Of a DNA stretch of 64,000 nucleotides, positions 56,168 to 64,000 are shown one piece after another (positions within the stretch are counted from its first letter, which is position 1; each line of letters starts with the position of its first letter). This DNA is from Bartonella sp. 220B (GTDB lineage: Bacteria; Pseudomonadota; Alphaproteobacteria; Rhizobiales; Rhizobiaceae). Under the pieces are notes generated by a model. It had not been told where the DNA came from. It ran no database searches and saw only the letters and a list, made by a program, of their open reading frames with translations. Where the stretch lies: assembly GCF_026930205.1 (NCBI RefSeq), contig NZ_JANHOI010000003.1:150923-214922 (forward strand). Reading direction: 5' to 3'. A program made the translations under genes and the position numbers.

Positions 56168-57784
56168 TTATTTTTCTGTATCATTGTAGTAAAGTCTAAA
56201 ACTATTCCAAACCCATTTTTTTACTGCAGCCCTCATACCGACGGTATAATATGTCTGAAACAAATAAACCATAGGACCATGTTCCAACACATAATGCTGT
56301 AGAGCATGATACTGTGAAATACGCTTTTTTTGATCTTGCTCAAACAAAGCATTCATTACCATTTTATTGACATTTTCATCATAATACCCAGCGCGCCAAG
56401 CCAAATACATATTATGTTTTTTTGTAAATGTTGGATCAGGATTAAAAACATGATTTAATGAGGCGGGATGCCCATCAGGATCAGCACTCCCCCACCCCAT
56501 AAGAGCAGTATCATAATTTCCACCACGCACACGATTCAGCAATTGATTTTGTGCCATTTTTTCAATTGTAAACTCAACACCAATTTTACGTGCATTGGCT
56601 TGGATAGACTGTGCAACAGATGACATATAACTAAGACTACCGACTAAAAGGTTAGCCTTAAAACCATTAGGATATCCCGCCTCACTGATTAACTGTTTTG
56701 CCTTTTCTAAATCTAACTTAAACGGCAACCCCTCTTTTTCATCCAAAGCACCCGGAATCCCTAACGACATATAAGTTGCACGTGGAATCCCTATACCCTT
56801 TAAAACAGTACTACCAAGACCTTCGTAATCAATCAAATAACGCAACGCCAATCTGACCTTTTCCTGAGCAAAAATTACATTTTTATTGTTCAGTGATAGA
56901 TAAATAATCTGCGGTCGCAAAACACGGCTAATTTTGACCGGCCCCCCCTGCTTTTCAATATCCAAAACATCCTCTGAAGAAAGATCACGTGCTATATCCA
57001 CATCTCCTTTTTCCAAAAGAAGTCTCTGGCTTGCTGATTCAGCAACATGCTGCACGACAATCTGCTTAATTTTAGGCACTCCTCCCCAATAATGTTGAGT
57101 AGCCTTTAATACAACTTTTTCTCCCGGAGACCAACGTACTAATTTATAAGGCCCAACACAAGCCGAATGGTTAACCAAATATTTATTACCCATATCCCCA
57201 TTAATACTCTTTGCTTCAATTGTTTTCCGATCAAGTAAAGCAGACGCATAAGATTGTCCAATCACTGTCATTATAAGTTGGACAGGATAAGGCTTATCTA
57301 ATTTTAATTGTAAAGTTCTATCATCAAGAGCCTGAATATTTGTTTCGATATTGTCTTTCGTGAATCCATAATCCATCAAAGATTGAGCATAATTCAATCC
57401 CAATCTAATAATTCGTTGCATTGACCACGCAAGATCTTGTGCTGTTGCAACTCTTCCATCATCAAATTTTAAATCATCACGAAGATAGAAAACTATTCTT
57501 TTTCCATTATCTAGAACATCCCAAGATTTTGCCATAGCAGGACGAATTTGTGTGGGATCACGCTTATCATATTGTACTAACGCACTGCAAATATTCGTCA
57601 ATAATTCACTCGTGACAACTTCAACCGTTTGCGCTGGATCAAAACTACTAATGGAATCAATATTCCATGCCATGACCAACGTATCTTTAGGTGATGCACT
57701 TAAAACTGACGAGAGAGAACCATTTAAAAAACCGATAACGCCTAATAAAACACAAAAATTTTTCAATCTTGCTTTTTTTCTCAT
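56168..57784 (-). CDS. Peptide-type substrate-binding protein 1 (SBP family 5)
   Basis: This 538-residue periplasmic SBP of the DppA/OppA class has a signal peptide (about 1-31, ending VLSASP). Next comes DTLVMAWNIDSISSFDPAQTVEV, the family signature region SWDVLDNGKRIVFYLRDDLKFDDGRVATAQDLAWSMQRI near residue 88, and lobe II with QSIQANARKIGVEFTIEKM. It is the first gene of the transport operon, 100 bases before dppB, with GAGGG before the ATG. Relatives bind di- or oligopeptides, and some bind haem; the ligand is unknown. It is a diverged paralogue of the next two SBPs (about half identical by eye). Confidence 0.9.
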   Translation of the reverse strand: MRKKARLKNFCVLLGVIGFLNGSLSSVLSASPKDTLVMAWNIDSISSFDPAQTVEVVTSELLTNICSALVQYDKRDPTQIRPAMAKSWDVLDNGKRIVFYLRDDLKFDDGRVATAQDLAWSMQRIIRLGLNYAQSLMDYGFTKDNIETNIQALDDRTLQLKLDKPYPVQLIMTVIGQSYASALLDRKTIEAKSINGDMGNKYLVNHSACVGPYKLVRWSPGEKVVLKATQHYWGGVPKIKQIVVQHVAESASQRLLLEKGDVDIARDLSSEDVLDIEKQGGPVKISRVLRPQIIYLSLNNKNVIFAQEKVRLALRYLIDYEGLGSTVLKGIGIPRATYMSLGIPGALDEKEGLPFKLDLEKAKQLISEAGYPNGFKANLLVGSLSYMSSVAQSIQANARKIGVEFTIEKMAQNQLLNRVRGGNYDTALMGWGSADPDGHPASLNHVFNPDPTFTKKHNMYLAWRAGYYDENVNKMVMNALFEQDQKKRISQYHALQHYVLEHGPMVYLFQTYYTVGMRAAVKKWVWNSFRLYYNDTEK

Positions 57785-58141
57785 TGTACCCTCTTCTTTT
57801 GCATTTTATTTTTTTCATACAAAACACTTCTGATTTCTCTATTTGATCGATTGCGTAGCACAGTGAAAACATTCGCTTTACTGACCAAACATCCATAAAA
57901 TAAATTTAATCAAGGTGCATACTCAATATCCCACAGTAAACAGACATCTACAGACATATTACTTTCCATACTACTGAACATTACTTCCCCTCAATAAACT
58001 GCCCTTAATTATAGACTTATATAAAAAGCCCCACGCATTTTATAGCTTAAAGAGCTTTAAAAACTCTACGCATGGGGACATTTTTTCATTTACTTATATC
58101 ACGATAACGTTTTTCGGTATTTTACAACGTTGAATACGCGT
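57785..58141. promoter_or_regulatory. Spacer between the two SBP genes
   Basis: This is 357 bases. It contains the terminator of SBP gene 2 on its right side and, toward the left, should contain the promoter of the SBP1-dppBCDF operon. Nothing else is recognised. Confidence 0.5.
58022..58077 (-). terminator. Terminator of SBP gene 2
   Basis: On the minus strand CCCCATGCGT and ATGCGTGGGG (plus 58068-58077 and 58029-58038) pair over 10 bases with G-U wobbles across a 29-base loop, followed by CTTTTTAT. This makes SBP gene 2 a separate transcription unit from the dpp operon. Confidence 0.7.
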
Positions 58142-59767
58142 TTATTTCTCAATTGCACTATAAAAAATACGTGGCGCGCTATTCCAAACCCATTTTTTAA
58201 CATCAGGTGTCATAGCTACAATACCATATTTCTGAAAGATAAAAGCATAAGGTCCTTTTTGCATAAGTTCACGCTGTAAATCAGCATATATTTGTACCCG
58301 TTTCTGTGGATCTTTTTCAAACAATGCATCTTCAACCTTTTTATTCATCTCGGCATTAAAATATCCGTGCTGCCAACTCGGATAGGCTGTTTTTTTAGCC
58401 TCAAATCGATTATCAGGATTATAAATAACGTACGCAGCCATTGAATGGGGATCTGCAGAGTCATTATTCCAGCCAACAAAAATCGTATCAAAAGCACGTG
58501 CATAAAGTTTCGAAAACAGCTGAGTACCTGCCAAACGTTCAATTTTAAGATGCACCCCTACCTTTTTTGCATTGTCTTGGATAGACTGAGCAATTGGCAA
58601 AGCATAATGAGATGTTCCTACCAACAAATTGACTTCAAAACCATTCGGATACCCCGCCTCTGTTAAAAGTTGCTTTGCTTTTTGAAGGTCAAGTTTAAAG
58701 GGTTGCCCTTCTTTTTCATCCAAAGCACCAAAATTACCAAGAGGAATAAAGCTTGCACGGGGAATACCATCACCTTTAAGAACAGTCTTTCCAAGACCTT
58801 CATAATCAATAAGATAGCGCATCGCTAAACGCACTTTTTCATTGGAAAAAATGGGATTTGTCATATTGAATCCCCAATACATCATGGAGGGCTCCAACAC
58901 TCTTTCAATCTTAACATCTGTTTTTGTTTGGAGATCAGCGAGATCTACAGGTGTCAAATCACGTGCAACATCAATATCGTGTTTTTGCAACAATAGGCGT
59001 TGTGTTCCAGGCTCCGCAACATGGCGAATTAAAATCTTCTTTAATTTAGGCGCCTCTCCCCAATAGTGACGACTTGCACGCAACAACAAAGCTTCTCCAG
59101 GGCGCCAACGACTTAACTGATAAGGACCAACACAAGCAGCATGACTGGCCAAATATTGGTTTCCCATATCACCATTTTTTTCGTGTTTCATAATTGTTTC
59201 ACGATCAAGCAAAGCCGTAACAGAACCAGCAACAACATTATTAAGAATAAGCTCTACAGGATAAGGTTTATCAAATTTCATCACCACCGTTTTGTCATCC
59301 GGTGCTTGAAGAGCTTCATCCATGTTTTGTTCTGTAATCCCATATTCATTAAAGGTTGCCGCCTTAGCCATTTTCAATTTGACAACCCGCTTCATACCCC
59401 AAACAAGATCATTGGCATGAGCAGGACGACCATCATTAAACTTCAAACCATCACGCAAATGAAAAGTAAGCACCGTACCATGACCATCACTTGAAACATC
59501 CCAATGGGTTGCTAAAGAAGGAACGATTTTGGCTGGATCATCTGTAGCAGTACTGACCAAATTGTCACAAACATTGAGAACAACTTCATTTCCATAAACA
59601 TCGTTGATTTTCGCGGGATCAAATGTACTTATTGCATCGATATTCCAAGCCATCACAAGGGTATCGGCAGGTGTTTTGGCTGAAACTTGTTGCACCAACA
59701 TCCCCAGTGCAATAACAGCAGAAACAAAAGAAGTACTGCCTTCCAAGATCTTTTTTTTCATGTTCAT
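58142..59767 (-). CDS. Peptide-type substrate-binding protein 2 (SBP family 5)
   Basis: This 541-residue periplasmic SBP has a signal peptide (about 1-30, ending QQVSAKTPA). The same layout as SBP 1 follows: DTLVMAWNIDAISTFDPAKINDV, LTFHLRDGLKFNDGRPAHANDLVWGMKRVVKL, FKLDLQKAKQLLTEAGYPNGF and a C-terminal KKWVWNSAPRIFYSAIEK. It has its own terminator and no permease genes, so it probably delivers a different ligand to the adjacent transporter. The last 100 codons are strikingly close at DNA level to the SBP at the right edge. AAAAGGA precedes the ATG. The ligand is unknown. Confidence 0.9.
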   Translation of the reverse strand: MNMKKKILEGSTSFVSAVIALGMLVQQVSAKTPADTLVMAWNIDAISTFDPAKINDVYGNEVVLNVCDNLVSTATDDPAKIVPSLATHWDVSSDGHGTVLTFHLRDGLKFNDGRPAHANDLVWGMKRVVKLKMAKAATFNEYGITEQNMDEALQAPDDKTVVMKFDKPYPVELILNNVVAGSVTALLDRETIMKHEKNGDMGNQYLASHAACVGPYQLSRWRPGEALLLRASRHYWGEAPKLKKILIRHVAEPGTQRLLLQKHDIDVARDLTPVDLADLQTKTDVKIERVLEPSMMYWGFNMTNPIFSNEKVRLAMRYLIDYEGLGKTVLKGDGIPRASFIPLGNFGALDEKEGQPFKLDLQKAKQLLTEAGYPNGFEVNLLVGTSHYALPIAQSIQDNAKKVGVHLKIERLAGTQLFSKLYARAFDTIFVGWNNDSADPHSMAAYVIYNPDNRFEAKKTAYPSWQHGYFNAEMNKKVEDALFEKDPQKRVQIYADLQRELMQKGPYAFIFQKYGIVAMTPDVKKWVWNSAPRIFYSAIEK

Positions 59768-59804
59768 AGACTTTTCCTTTTAAAGTTATTGTACCAATCC
59801 ATTA

Positions 59805-59828
59805 CTCTAAATTCTAAATTATTCTAAA
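59805..59828 (-). promoter_or_regulatory. Three TTCTAAA-like boxes before SBP gene 2
   Basis: On the plus strand CTCTAAA (59805), TTCTAAA (59812) and TTCTAAA (59822) occur within 24 bases, 40-60 bases upstream of the start; the minus strand reads TTTAGAA. They resemble half-sites of the rhizobial Irr (ICE) motif, which would fit iron or haem control, but they are direct repeats and not the palindrome. Confidence 0.3.
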
Positions 59829-61099
59829 ATGATACGGAAAATTTATAACAATAAAGATTGAATAAACACGCTCTATCCATCCATACAGAATTACGCACTT
59901 TTAAGTTCACTCCTTCATTTCAATGAAAGAAAAGGAAATATGTGATTTTTTACCCACCCACATCCTATCAGCACCATAATAACTCGCTTGCTCACCATAT
60001 ACTTTTTCGCCATAATAAATGACATCTCATCTCCAAATTGATTATCGCAACTATAATCTTTGGAGAAAGACATGGCATGAAAATTGATAGTCTCAGCATT
60101 CCATTCCTTTAAACTGTATTAAAAAATAATAATATTGCAAACCTTAGAAACAGTCGTATCTTCTCACACTCTCAGTTTCACAACACACACTCAATCTTTA
60201 CCACATTATTGAGATTGAATAGAACAAACAGCAAAACATAAGAAAACATCTTTGTTGAAACTCTACCCCCACAAAAATTGCTTAATAGATTGAACATTAA
60301 ACAAAAAAGGAGATTCCTTTTATTTTATCAAATACAAAACGCACCAACAGAGATAAAATTGTACTGAAAAATACCAATTTCTCTAAGCTTTAACTTTTCA
60401 AGGATGGAGCAAAAGAATACACAATAAAACCCGCTTTGGTTTATTGGTAAAGACAAAATTTATTACACATTCCCCTATGAATCAAGACACGACTGAATAT
60501 AAAACCTCCAATTTCAATGTTCATCATTGTTTTGCAACCACTAAAAATAAGATCTGAAACAACATACCAGAGAAACTATTTTTTTCAACGGCACGTTGAG
60601 AGATTCAATTCAGTAATTTAGTAGATATAACTTCGACTGAACCTAGGCCATCCTTCCCAAAGACTGGAGACCATACACAGCAAAATTACTCCTCAAACAA
60701 AAAGCTATCAGATAATAAAACAGAACACAAGCATTTGCTTATGAAACACCATATAAATATGATCAATTATTATATGAAACAAAATATTTTATTAATTATA
60801 TTTCACTTAAGTTTAAAAATTAAACAATGTAAAAATAATTTCAAACCGAAAAAACTAGAGATTATTTTGTCAAAATCAATAAATATAATAAAATATCTGT
60901 CATTATTATAAAGTATTGTATAAATACCCATAATCAAAATTTAACCAAAATCATATGACTTCAGAAATAAAAATTTTTAAAACTATCCCTGAAAAATTTC
61001 TTACTGCTTTTCTGTACATTTTCTGAAAGCACCCTATCGCTTAAAATGCATACTATATTATCATACCTAGAAATAAGGAGCCAATGGCAACCAACAAAC

Positions 61100-61128
61100 A
61101 ATCAAAGAGCATTCCATGGTCTTTGATT
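61100..61128. terminator. Stem-loop after tag
   Basis: AATCAAAGA (61100-61108) pairs perfectly with TCTTTGATT (61120-61128) around an 11-base loop. It follows the tag stop on the minus strand by 45 bases but lacks a long T-run. Confidence 0.45.
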
Positions 61129-61172
61129 CTCCTCTTGAACTATCTCTTTGAAGAAAAAGGGATTTGCAAGCT

Positions 61173-61799
61173 TTATCGACAAAAACATCCTTCAAGATGA
61201 TCATTAACAATTCCTACAGACTGCATAAAAGCATAACAAATTGTGGGCCCAACAAATGCCCAACCGCGTTTCTTCAAATCTTTAGAAAGACGAACAGAAG
61301 CAGGTGTTATGGGGTTAGCCAACAATGTTTGAAAATCTATCTTTTCATAACGCTCCGATTGTGGAGGTCGAAAAGACCAAAAATAACGGGATAAACTCCC
61401 CCACTCTGTTATAATTTCCTGTGCTTTAAAGGCATTATGAAGCACCGACCGAATTTTTCCTTGATGACGAACAATGCCTTTATCTTGCATCAACATTTGT
61501 ACCCTTACTTCATCGTAATGTGTAATTTTTTCAAAGTCAAAATCATCGAATGCATTTCGAAAAGAAGAGATTTTTTTTAAAATTGTAAACCAAGAAAGCC
61601 CTGCCTGAAAACCTTCAAGACAAATTTTTTCAAATAAACGACGATCTTCAAAAACAGGTTTTCCCCATTCATGATCATGATAAGCGCAATAAAGTGGATC
61701 TGTTCCTGCCCATGCACAACGAACTTTTCCATCTTCTCCCATGAGAAGCCCTTCATCGAGTACCACATTGATCATATTAAAAGAGCGTTCCTTGATCAT
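61173..61799 (-). CDS. tag: DNA-3-methyladenine glycosylase I
   Basis: Tag removes 3-methyladenine from alkylated DNA, starting base-excision repair. The 208-residue protein has [46 protein letters not shown] with the zinc Cys and His, the catalytic-pocket Glu/Trp region, [26 protein letters not shown] near the end with the second zinc His/Cys pair, and a short tail. The N-terminus is about 20 residues longer than E. coli Tag. The start at 61799 overlaps the xseA stop by 23 bases; the ATG at 61775 is an alternative. The overlap implies co-transcription with xseA. Confidence 0.93.
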   Translation of the reverse strand: MIKERSFNMINVVLDEGLLMGEDGKVRCAWAGTDPLYCAYHDHEWGKPVFEDRRLFEKICLEGFQAGLSWFTILKKISSFRNAFDDFDFEKITHYDEVRVQMLMQDKGIVRHQGKIRSVLHNAFKAQEIITEWGSLSRYFWSFRPPQSERYEKIDFQTLLANPITPASVRLSKDLKKRGWAFVGPTICYAFMQSVGIVNDHLEGCFCR

Positions 61800-63207
61800 C
61801 TTGCTTCGATTTTATCTGTTTAGATTTTGAAGATCGGCTGAGAGCATGATCATGTGTTGAAACGCGAATTTCACCGTCAAAAAAGCGTAGGTTTATTTGT
61901 CCTGTTTCAGGGAATTGCCGCAACCGTTTGATGGGCTTATCATCTTGTCCTAAAGCCAAAACAAAACCACGCTCTAAAATATTTTGATACGAAGTGCTTT
62001 TTAAAAGCCTAAATGCTCCCCCCAGTCGAGCACGTTGTTTTTCTACATTGCAAATAAAAGCACGATGAAGACGCATAGTATATTCCTTTGTATTGCGTTG
62101 TGCTTTTTCAGTATTTAGCAAACGTGGTGCAAGACGGATACCAAGTGCATGAAAAGAAAAACGTTTTTTATCGTAACTCACACAAAGCGCACGCTGTAAA
62201 CGACTTGACACTTCATCAAAACCACGCCGCGGTAGAGCAAAAAGCTGGTCTGCAACCGGAAGTCCTCGTATCATGGCACGCAATTTTTGTCGATAAAAAT
62301 CAAAATAACGCACGAGTCCCTTACGCAAACGTGCACCAAGCGACACCACATACACTTCAAGATCAAGCTTAACAGGAACAGCCTTCTCTGCTGCTGCTGT
62401 AGGAGTTGGAGCACGCCAATCAGCAACATAATCAATCAAAGTCCAATCTGTTTCATGCCCAACAGCAGCAATAACCGGAAGAGTAGACGCATAAACAGAA
62501 CGAACAACAGCTTCATCATTAAACCCCCACAAATCTTCTAAACTTCCTCCTCCACGTGCAACAATAATAAGATCAGGTCTTGGCACAATTCCCCCCAAAG
62601 GGAGAGCATTAAAACCTTCAACAGCAGCAGCAACTTCTCTCCCGCTTGTTTCCCCCTGAACACGAACAGGCCAAACCAAAATATGTAATGGAAAACGATC
62701 TGATATACGATGGATAATATCGCGAATAACAGCACCTGTTGGTGATGTTACAACACCTATAATTCGAGGCATATAAGGCAAAGGTTTCTTCTTGGCTTCG
62801 TCAAACAAACCTTCATCCGCAAGCTTTTTCTTGCGATTTTCTAGAAGTGTCATCAAAGCGCCAATTCCCGTTGGTTCCAACGCTTCAATAACAATTTGAT
62901 ATTTTGATGACCCTGGATAAGTTGTTAGTTTGCCAACAGCAATCACTTCCATCCCTTCTTCAGGAGGAAATTTAAGCTTTTCCATAATGCCGCGCCAAAT
63001 AACAGCTTCCAATCGCGCCTTATCATCTTTTAAAGCAAAGTAAGCATGCCCCGAAGCATGAGCACCACGGTAACCTGATATCTCTCCACGTACCCGCACA
63101 TAACCAAACTTCTCTTCAACAACGCTCTTCAAAACCCCTGCTATTTCTGAAACAGTAAATTCTGCTACATTCGTTGCACCTGGTTTCTCATCAAACAAAC
63201 TTACCAT
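61777..63207 (-). CDS. xseA: Exodeoxyribonuclease VII large subunit
   Basis: XseA is the catalytic subunit of exonuclease VII, which degrades single-stranded DNA with the small subunit XseB (not seen here). The 476-residue protein has an N-terminal OB-fold (about 15-110: [45 protein letters not shown]). The catalytic domain follows with [83 protein letters not shown] helical coiled-coil tail completes it. An extra basic C-terminal end ([13 protein letters not shown]) is present. Confidence 0.95.
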   Translation of the reverse strand: MVSLFDEKPGATNVAEFTVSEIAGVLKSVVEEKFGYVRVRGEISGYRGAHASGHAYFALKDDKARLEAVIWRGIMEKLKFPPEEGMEVIAVGKLTTYPGSSKYQIVIEALEPTGIGALMTLLENRKKKLADEGLFDEAKKKPLPYMPRIIGVVTSPTGAVIRDIIHRISDRFPLHILVWPVRVQGETSGREVAAAVEGFNALPLGGIVPRPDLIIVARGGGSLEDLWGFNDEAVVRSVYASTLPVIAAVGHETDWTLIDYVADWRAPTPTAAAEKAVPVKLDLEVYVVSLGARLRKGLVRYFDFYRQKLRAMIRGLPVADQLFALPRRGFDEVSSRLQRALCVSYDKKRFSFHALGIRLAPRLLNTEKAQRNTKEYTMRLHRAFICNVEKQRARLGGAFRLLKSTSYQNILERGFVLALGQDDKPIKRLRQFPETGQINLRFFDGEIRVSTHDHALSRSSKSKQIKSKQDDQGTLF

Positions 63208-63634
63208 TTTTCAATTCTTTACGCTCTTTTTTGTGAATCTTTTTGAAAAAAAGCATTTTTAACCCTTTAATTTATATTTTTATTGAACTTCATAGCATCA
63301 ACTAGGATATCTATATTCTTAGCTTCAAACCGATTATCAAGATTGTAAATAAGATATGAATCTATTCTATGAAAACTCATAAGGTCATTATTATTCCATC
63401 CTATAAAATTGTATCAACAACAATTGAAATATTCAATCTGAACACTCACACAAAAAAATCTTTAATCAAGATAAAATCTTTTTCTAAAAGAGAATGCTTA
63501 GCATAATATTCTTGACACAATATATCAAACCATCATCTATAAAATCTAACATATTGCAAAGTTCTTAAACCCTTTGCAATACGTCAAATATGTTACGATT
63601 ATAGTTTTTTGTATTTTATAAACTTGATACCTTC
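63208..63634. other. Spacer between xseA and SBP gene 3 with a decayed SBP copy
   Basis: This is 427 bases between two minus-strand genes. Most of it is AT-rich. About 140 bases are recognisable as a degraded SBP gene fragment (separate entry), and the xseA promoter must also lie here. Confidence 0.55.
63280..63422 (-). pseudogene. Remnant of another SBP gene
   Basis: On the minus strand the sequence aligns with SBP gene 3 around positions 63860-63985: shared stretches include CAACT-GCATA-TGTATT-like spacing, GCTTCAAACCGATTATCA and ATTGTAAATAAG, then ATTCCATCC and GTATCAA. Translated, pieces such as DTIL, GWNN, LIYN and DNRFEAKN remain but stop codons and shifts interrupt them. It is a relic of a duplicated SBP copy, missing both ends. 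Confidence 0.75.
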
Positions 63635-64000
63635 TTATTTTTCAATTGCACTATAAAAAATACGTGGTGCACTATTCCAAACCCATTTTTTAACAGCAGG
63701 GGTCATCGCTACAGTGTGATACGTCTGATAAATAAAAGCATAGGGACCTTTCTGCATAAATTCACGCTGCAAATCAGCATACAGTTGTGCCCGTTTTTGT
63801 GGATCTTTTTCAAACAATGCATCCTGAACCTTTTGATTCATGCTTTCATCAAAATAGCCATGGCACCAACTCGCATAACCTGTATTTTTTGCTTCAAACC
63901 GATTATCAGGATTGTAAATAAGGCGTGAAGCCATGGTATGAGGATCAGCAGAATCATTATTCCATCCGAAAAAAATCGTATCAAAACCACGCGCGGAAAG
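63635..64000 (-). CDS. Peptide-type substrate-binding protein 3, C-terminal part (runs off right edge)
   Basis: This is the last 121 codons of an SBP family 5 gene. The frame is open to the window edge (LSARGFDTIFFGWNNDSADPHT precedes an internal Met at 63934), so the ORF start given by that Met is not real. The end KGPYAFIYQTYHTVAMTP...KKWVWNSAPRIFYSAIEK is almost the same as SBP 2, and the DNA is clearly homologous over this whole stretch. It is a recent paralogue of SBP 2. Ligand unknown. Confidence 0.9.
   Translation of the reverse strand, partial: LSARGFDTIFFGWNNDSADPHTMASRLIYNPDNRFEAKNTGYASWCHGYFDESMNQKVQDALFEKDPQKRAQLYADLQREFMQKGPYAFIYQTYHTVAMTPAVKKWVWNSAPRIFYSAIEK

Larger units (their letters stand above)
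59768..61172. promoter_or_regulatory. 1.4-kb gene-free stretch between SBP gene 2 and tag
   Basis: This is the longest gap in the window. It contains the SBP gene 2 promoter with TTCTAAA repeats at its left end, a very AT-rich block at about 60770-60960 and a stem-loop at 61100-61128. No frame, tRNA or remnant that I can name is present; the size suggests a lost gene. Confidence 0.5.

Noticed and set aside
63635..63934. SBP 3 as a complete 99-residue protein starting at 63934
   Set aside because: The frame is open to the right edge with residues matching SBP 2 upstream of that Met, so it is the end of a larger gene.

Overview
The window looks like chromosomal DNA of Bartonella or a very close relative in the Hyphomicrobiales (Rhizobiales). 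The DNA is AT-rich, with long gene-poor gaps between ordinary housekeeping genes. It carries the alphaproteobacterial cell-cycle set CtrA, ChpT and SciP with a FliJ-like gene and a DUF1134/EipA gene. It also has an LpcC-type LPS core mannosyltransferase, a BA14K-family protein, a large pertactin-type autotransporter, and several copies of a dipeptide-type substrate-binding protein. The assignment rests on gene content and protein resemblance only; no database search was run.

Region by region. 1-16 kb: end of a TrkH potassium transporter, lpcC with greA, an SH3-domain exported protein, uvrB, a His-rich BA14K protein, an MBL-fold hydrolase, an OmpR-type two-component pair, a YbjN protein, a UbiK-like protein, an lgt-midA-pgeF run, and prs. 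16-27.7 kb: a HerA-like ATPase, rplY(ctc)-pth-ychF interrupted by a reversed L,D-transpeptidase gene, a PRC-barrel protein, the cytochrome bc1 operon petABC, trmL and a CCA-adding enzyme. 27.9-40 kb: a four-gene MoxR/DUF58/DUF4159/membrane-protein operon, a metallophosphoesterase, a CDF metal transporter, a gene-free stretch holding a convincing unannotated small RNA, a SpoU methyltransferase and mnmA. 40.3-44.7 kb: the CtrA regulatory neighbourhood (sciP, fliJ-like, ctrA, chpT, eipA-like, a coiled-coil membrane protein). 44.9-47.3 kb: a Gfo/Idh oxidoreductase and DegT aminotransferase pair that could make the 2,3-diamino-glucose of lipid A, then an elongator tRNA-Met.

47.3-64 kb is the accessory part. 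A roughly 3.6-kb autotransporter gene sits between very AT-rich flanks. Its reading frame is broken by one base near a G4 run. After it comes a reversed peptide-transport operon (SBP-dppB-dppC-dppD-dppF), a second SBP gene with its own terminator, a 1.4-kb gap, xseA-tag, a decayed SBP remnant, and a third SBP gene running off the right edge. The SBP copies are clearly related at the DNA level and record repeated duplication and decay.

The observations most worth following are the putative minus-strand sRNA at about 37652-37784 (promoter, three hairpins, two loops with the same UCCCC sequence, terminator), the autotransporter frameshift, the palindromes upstream of ctrA, and the SBP expansion with its repeated TTCTAAA boxes.
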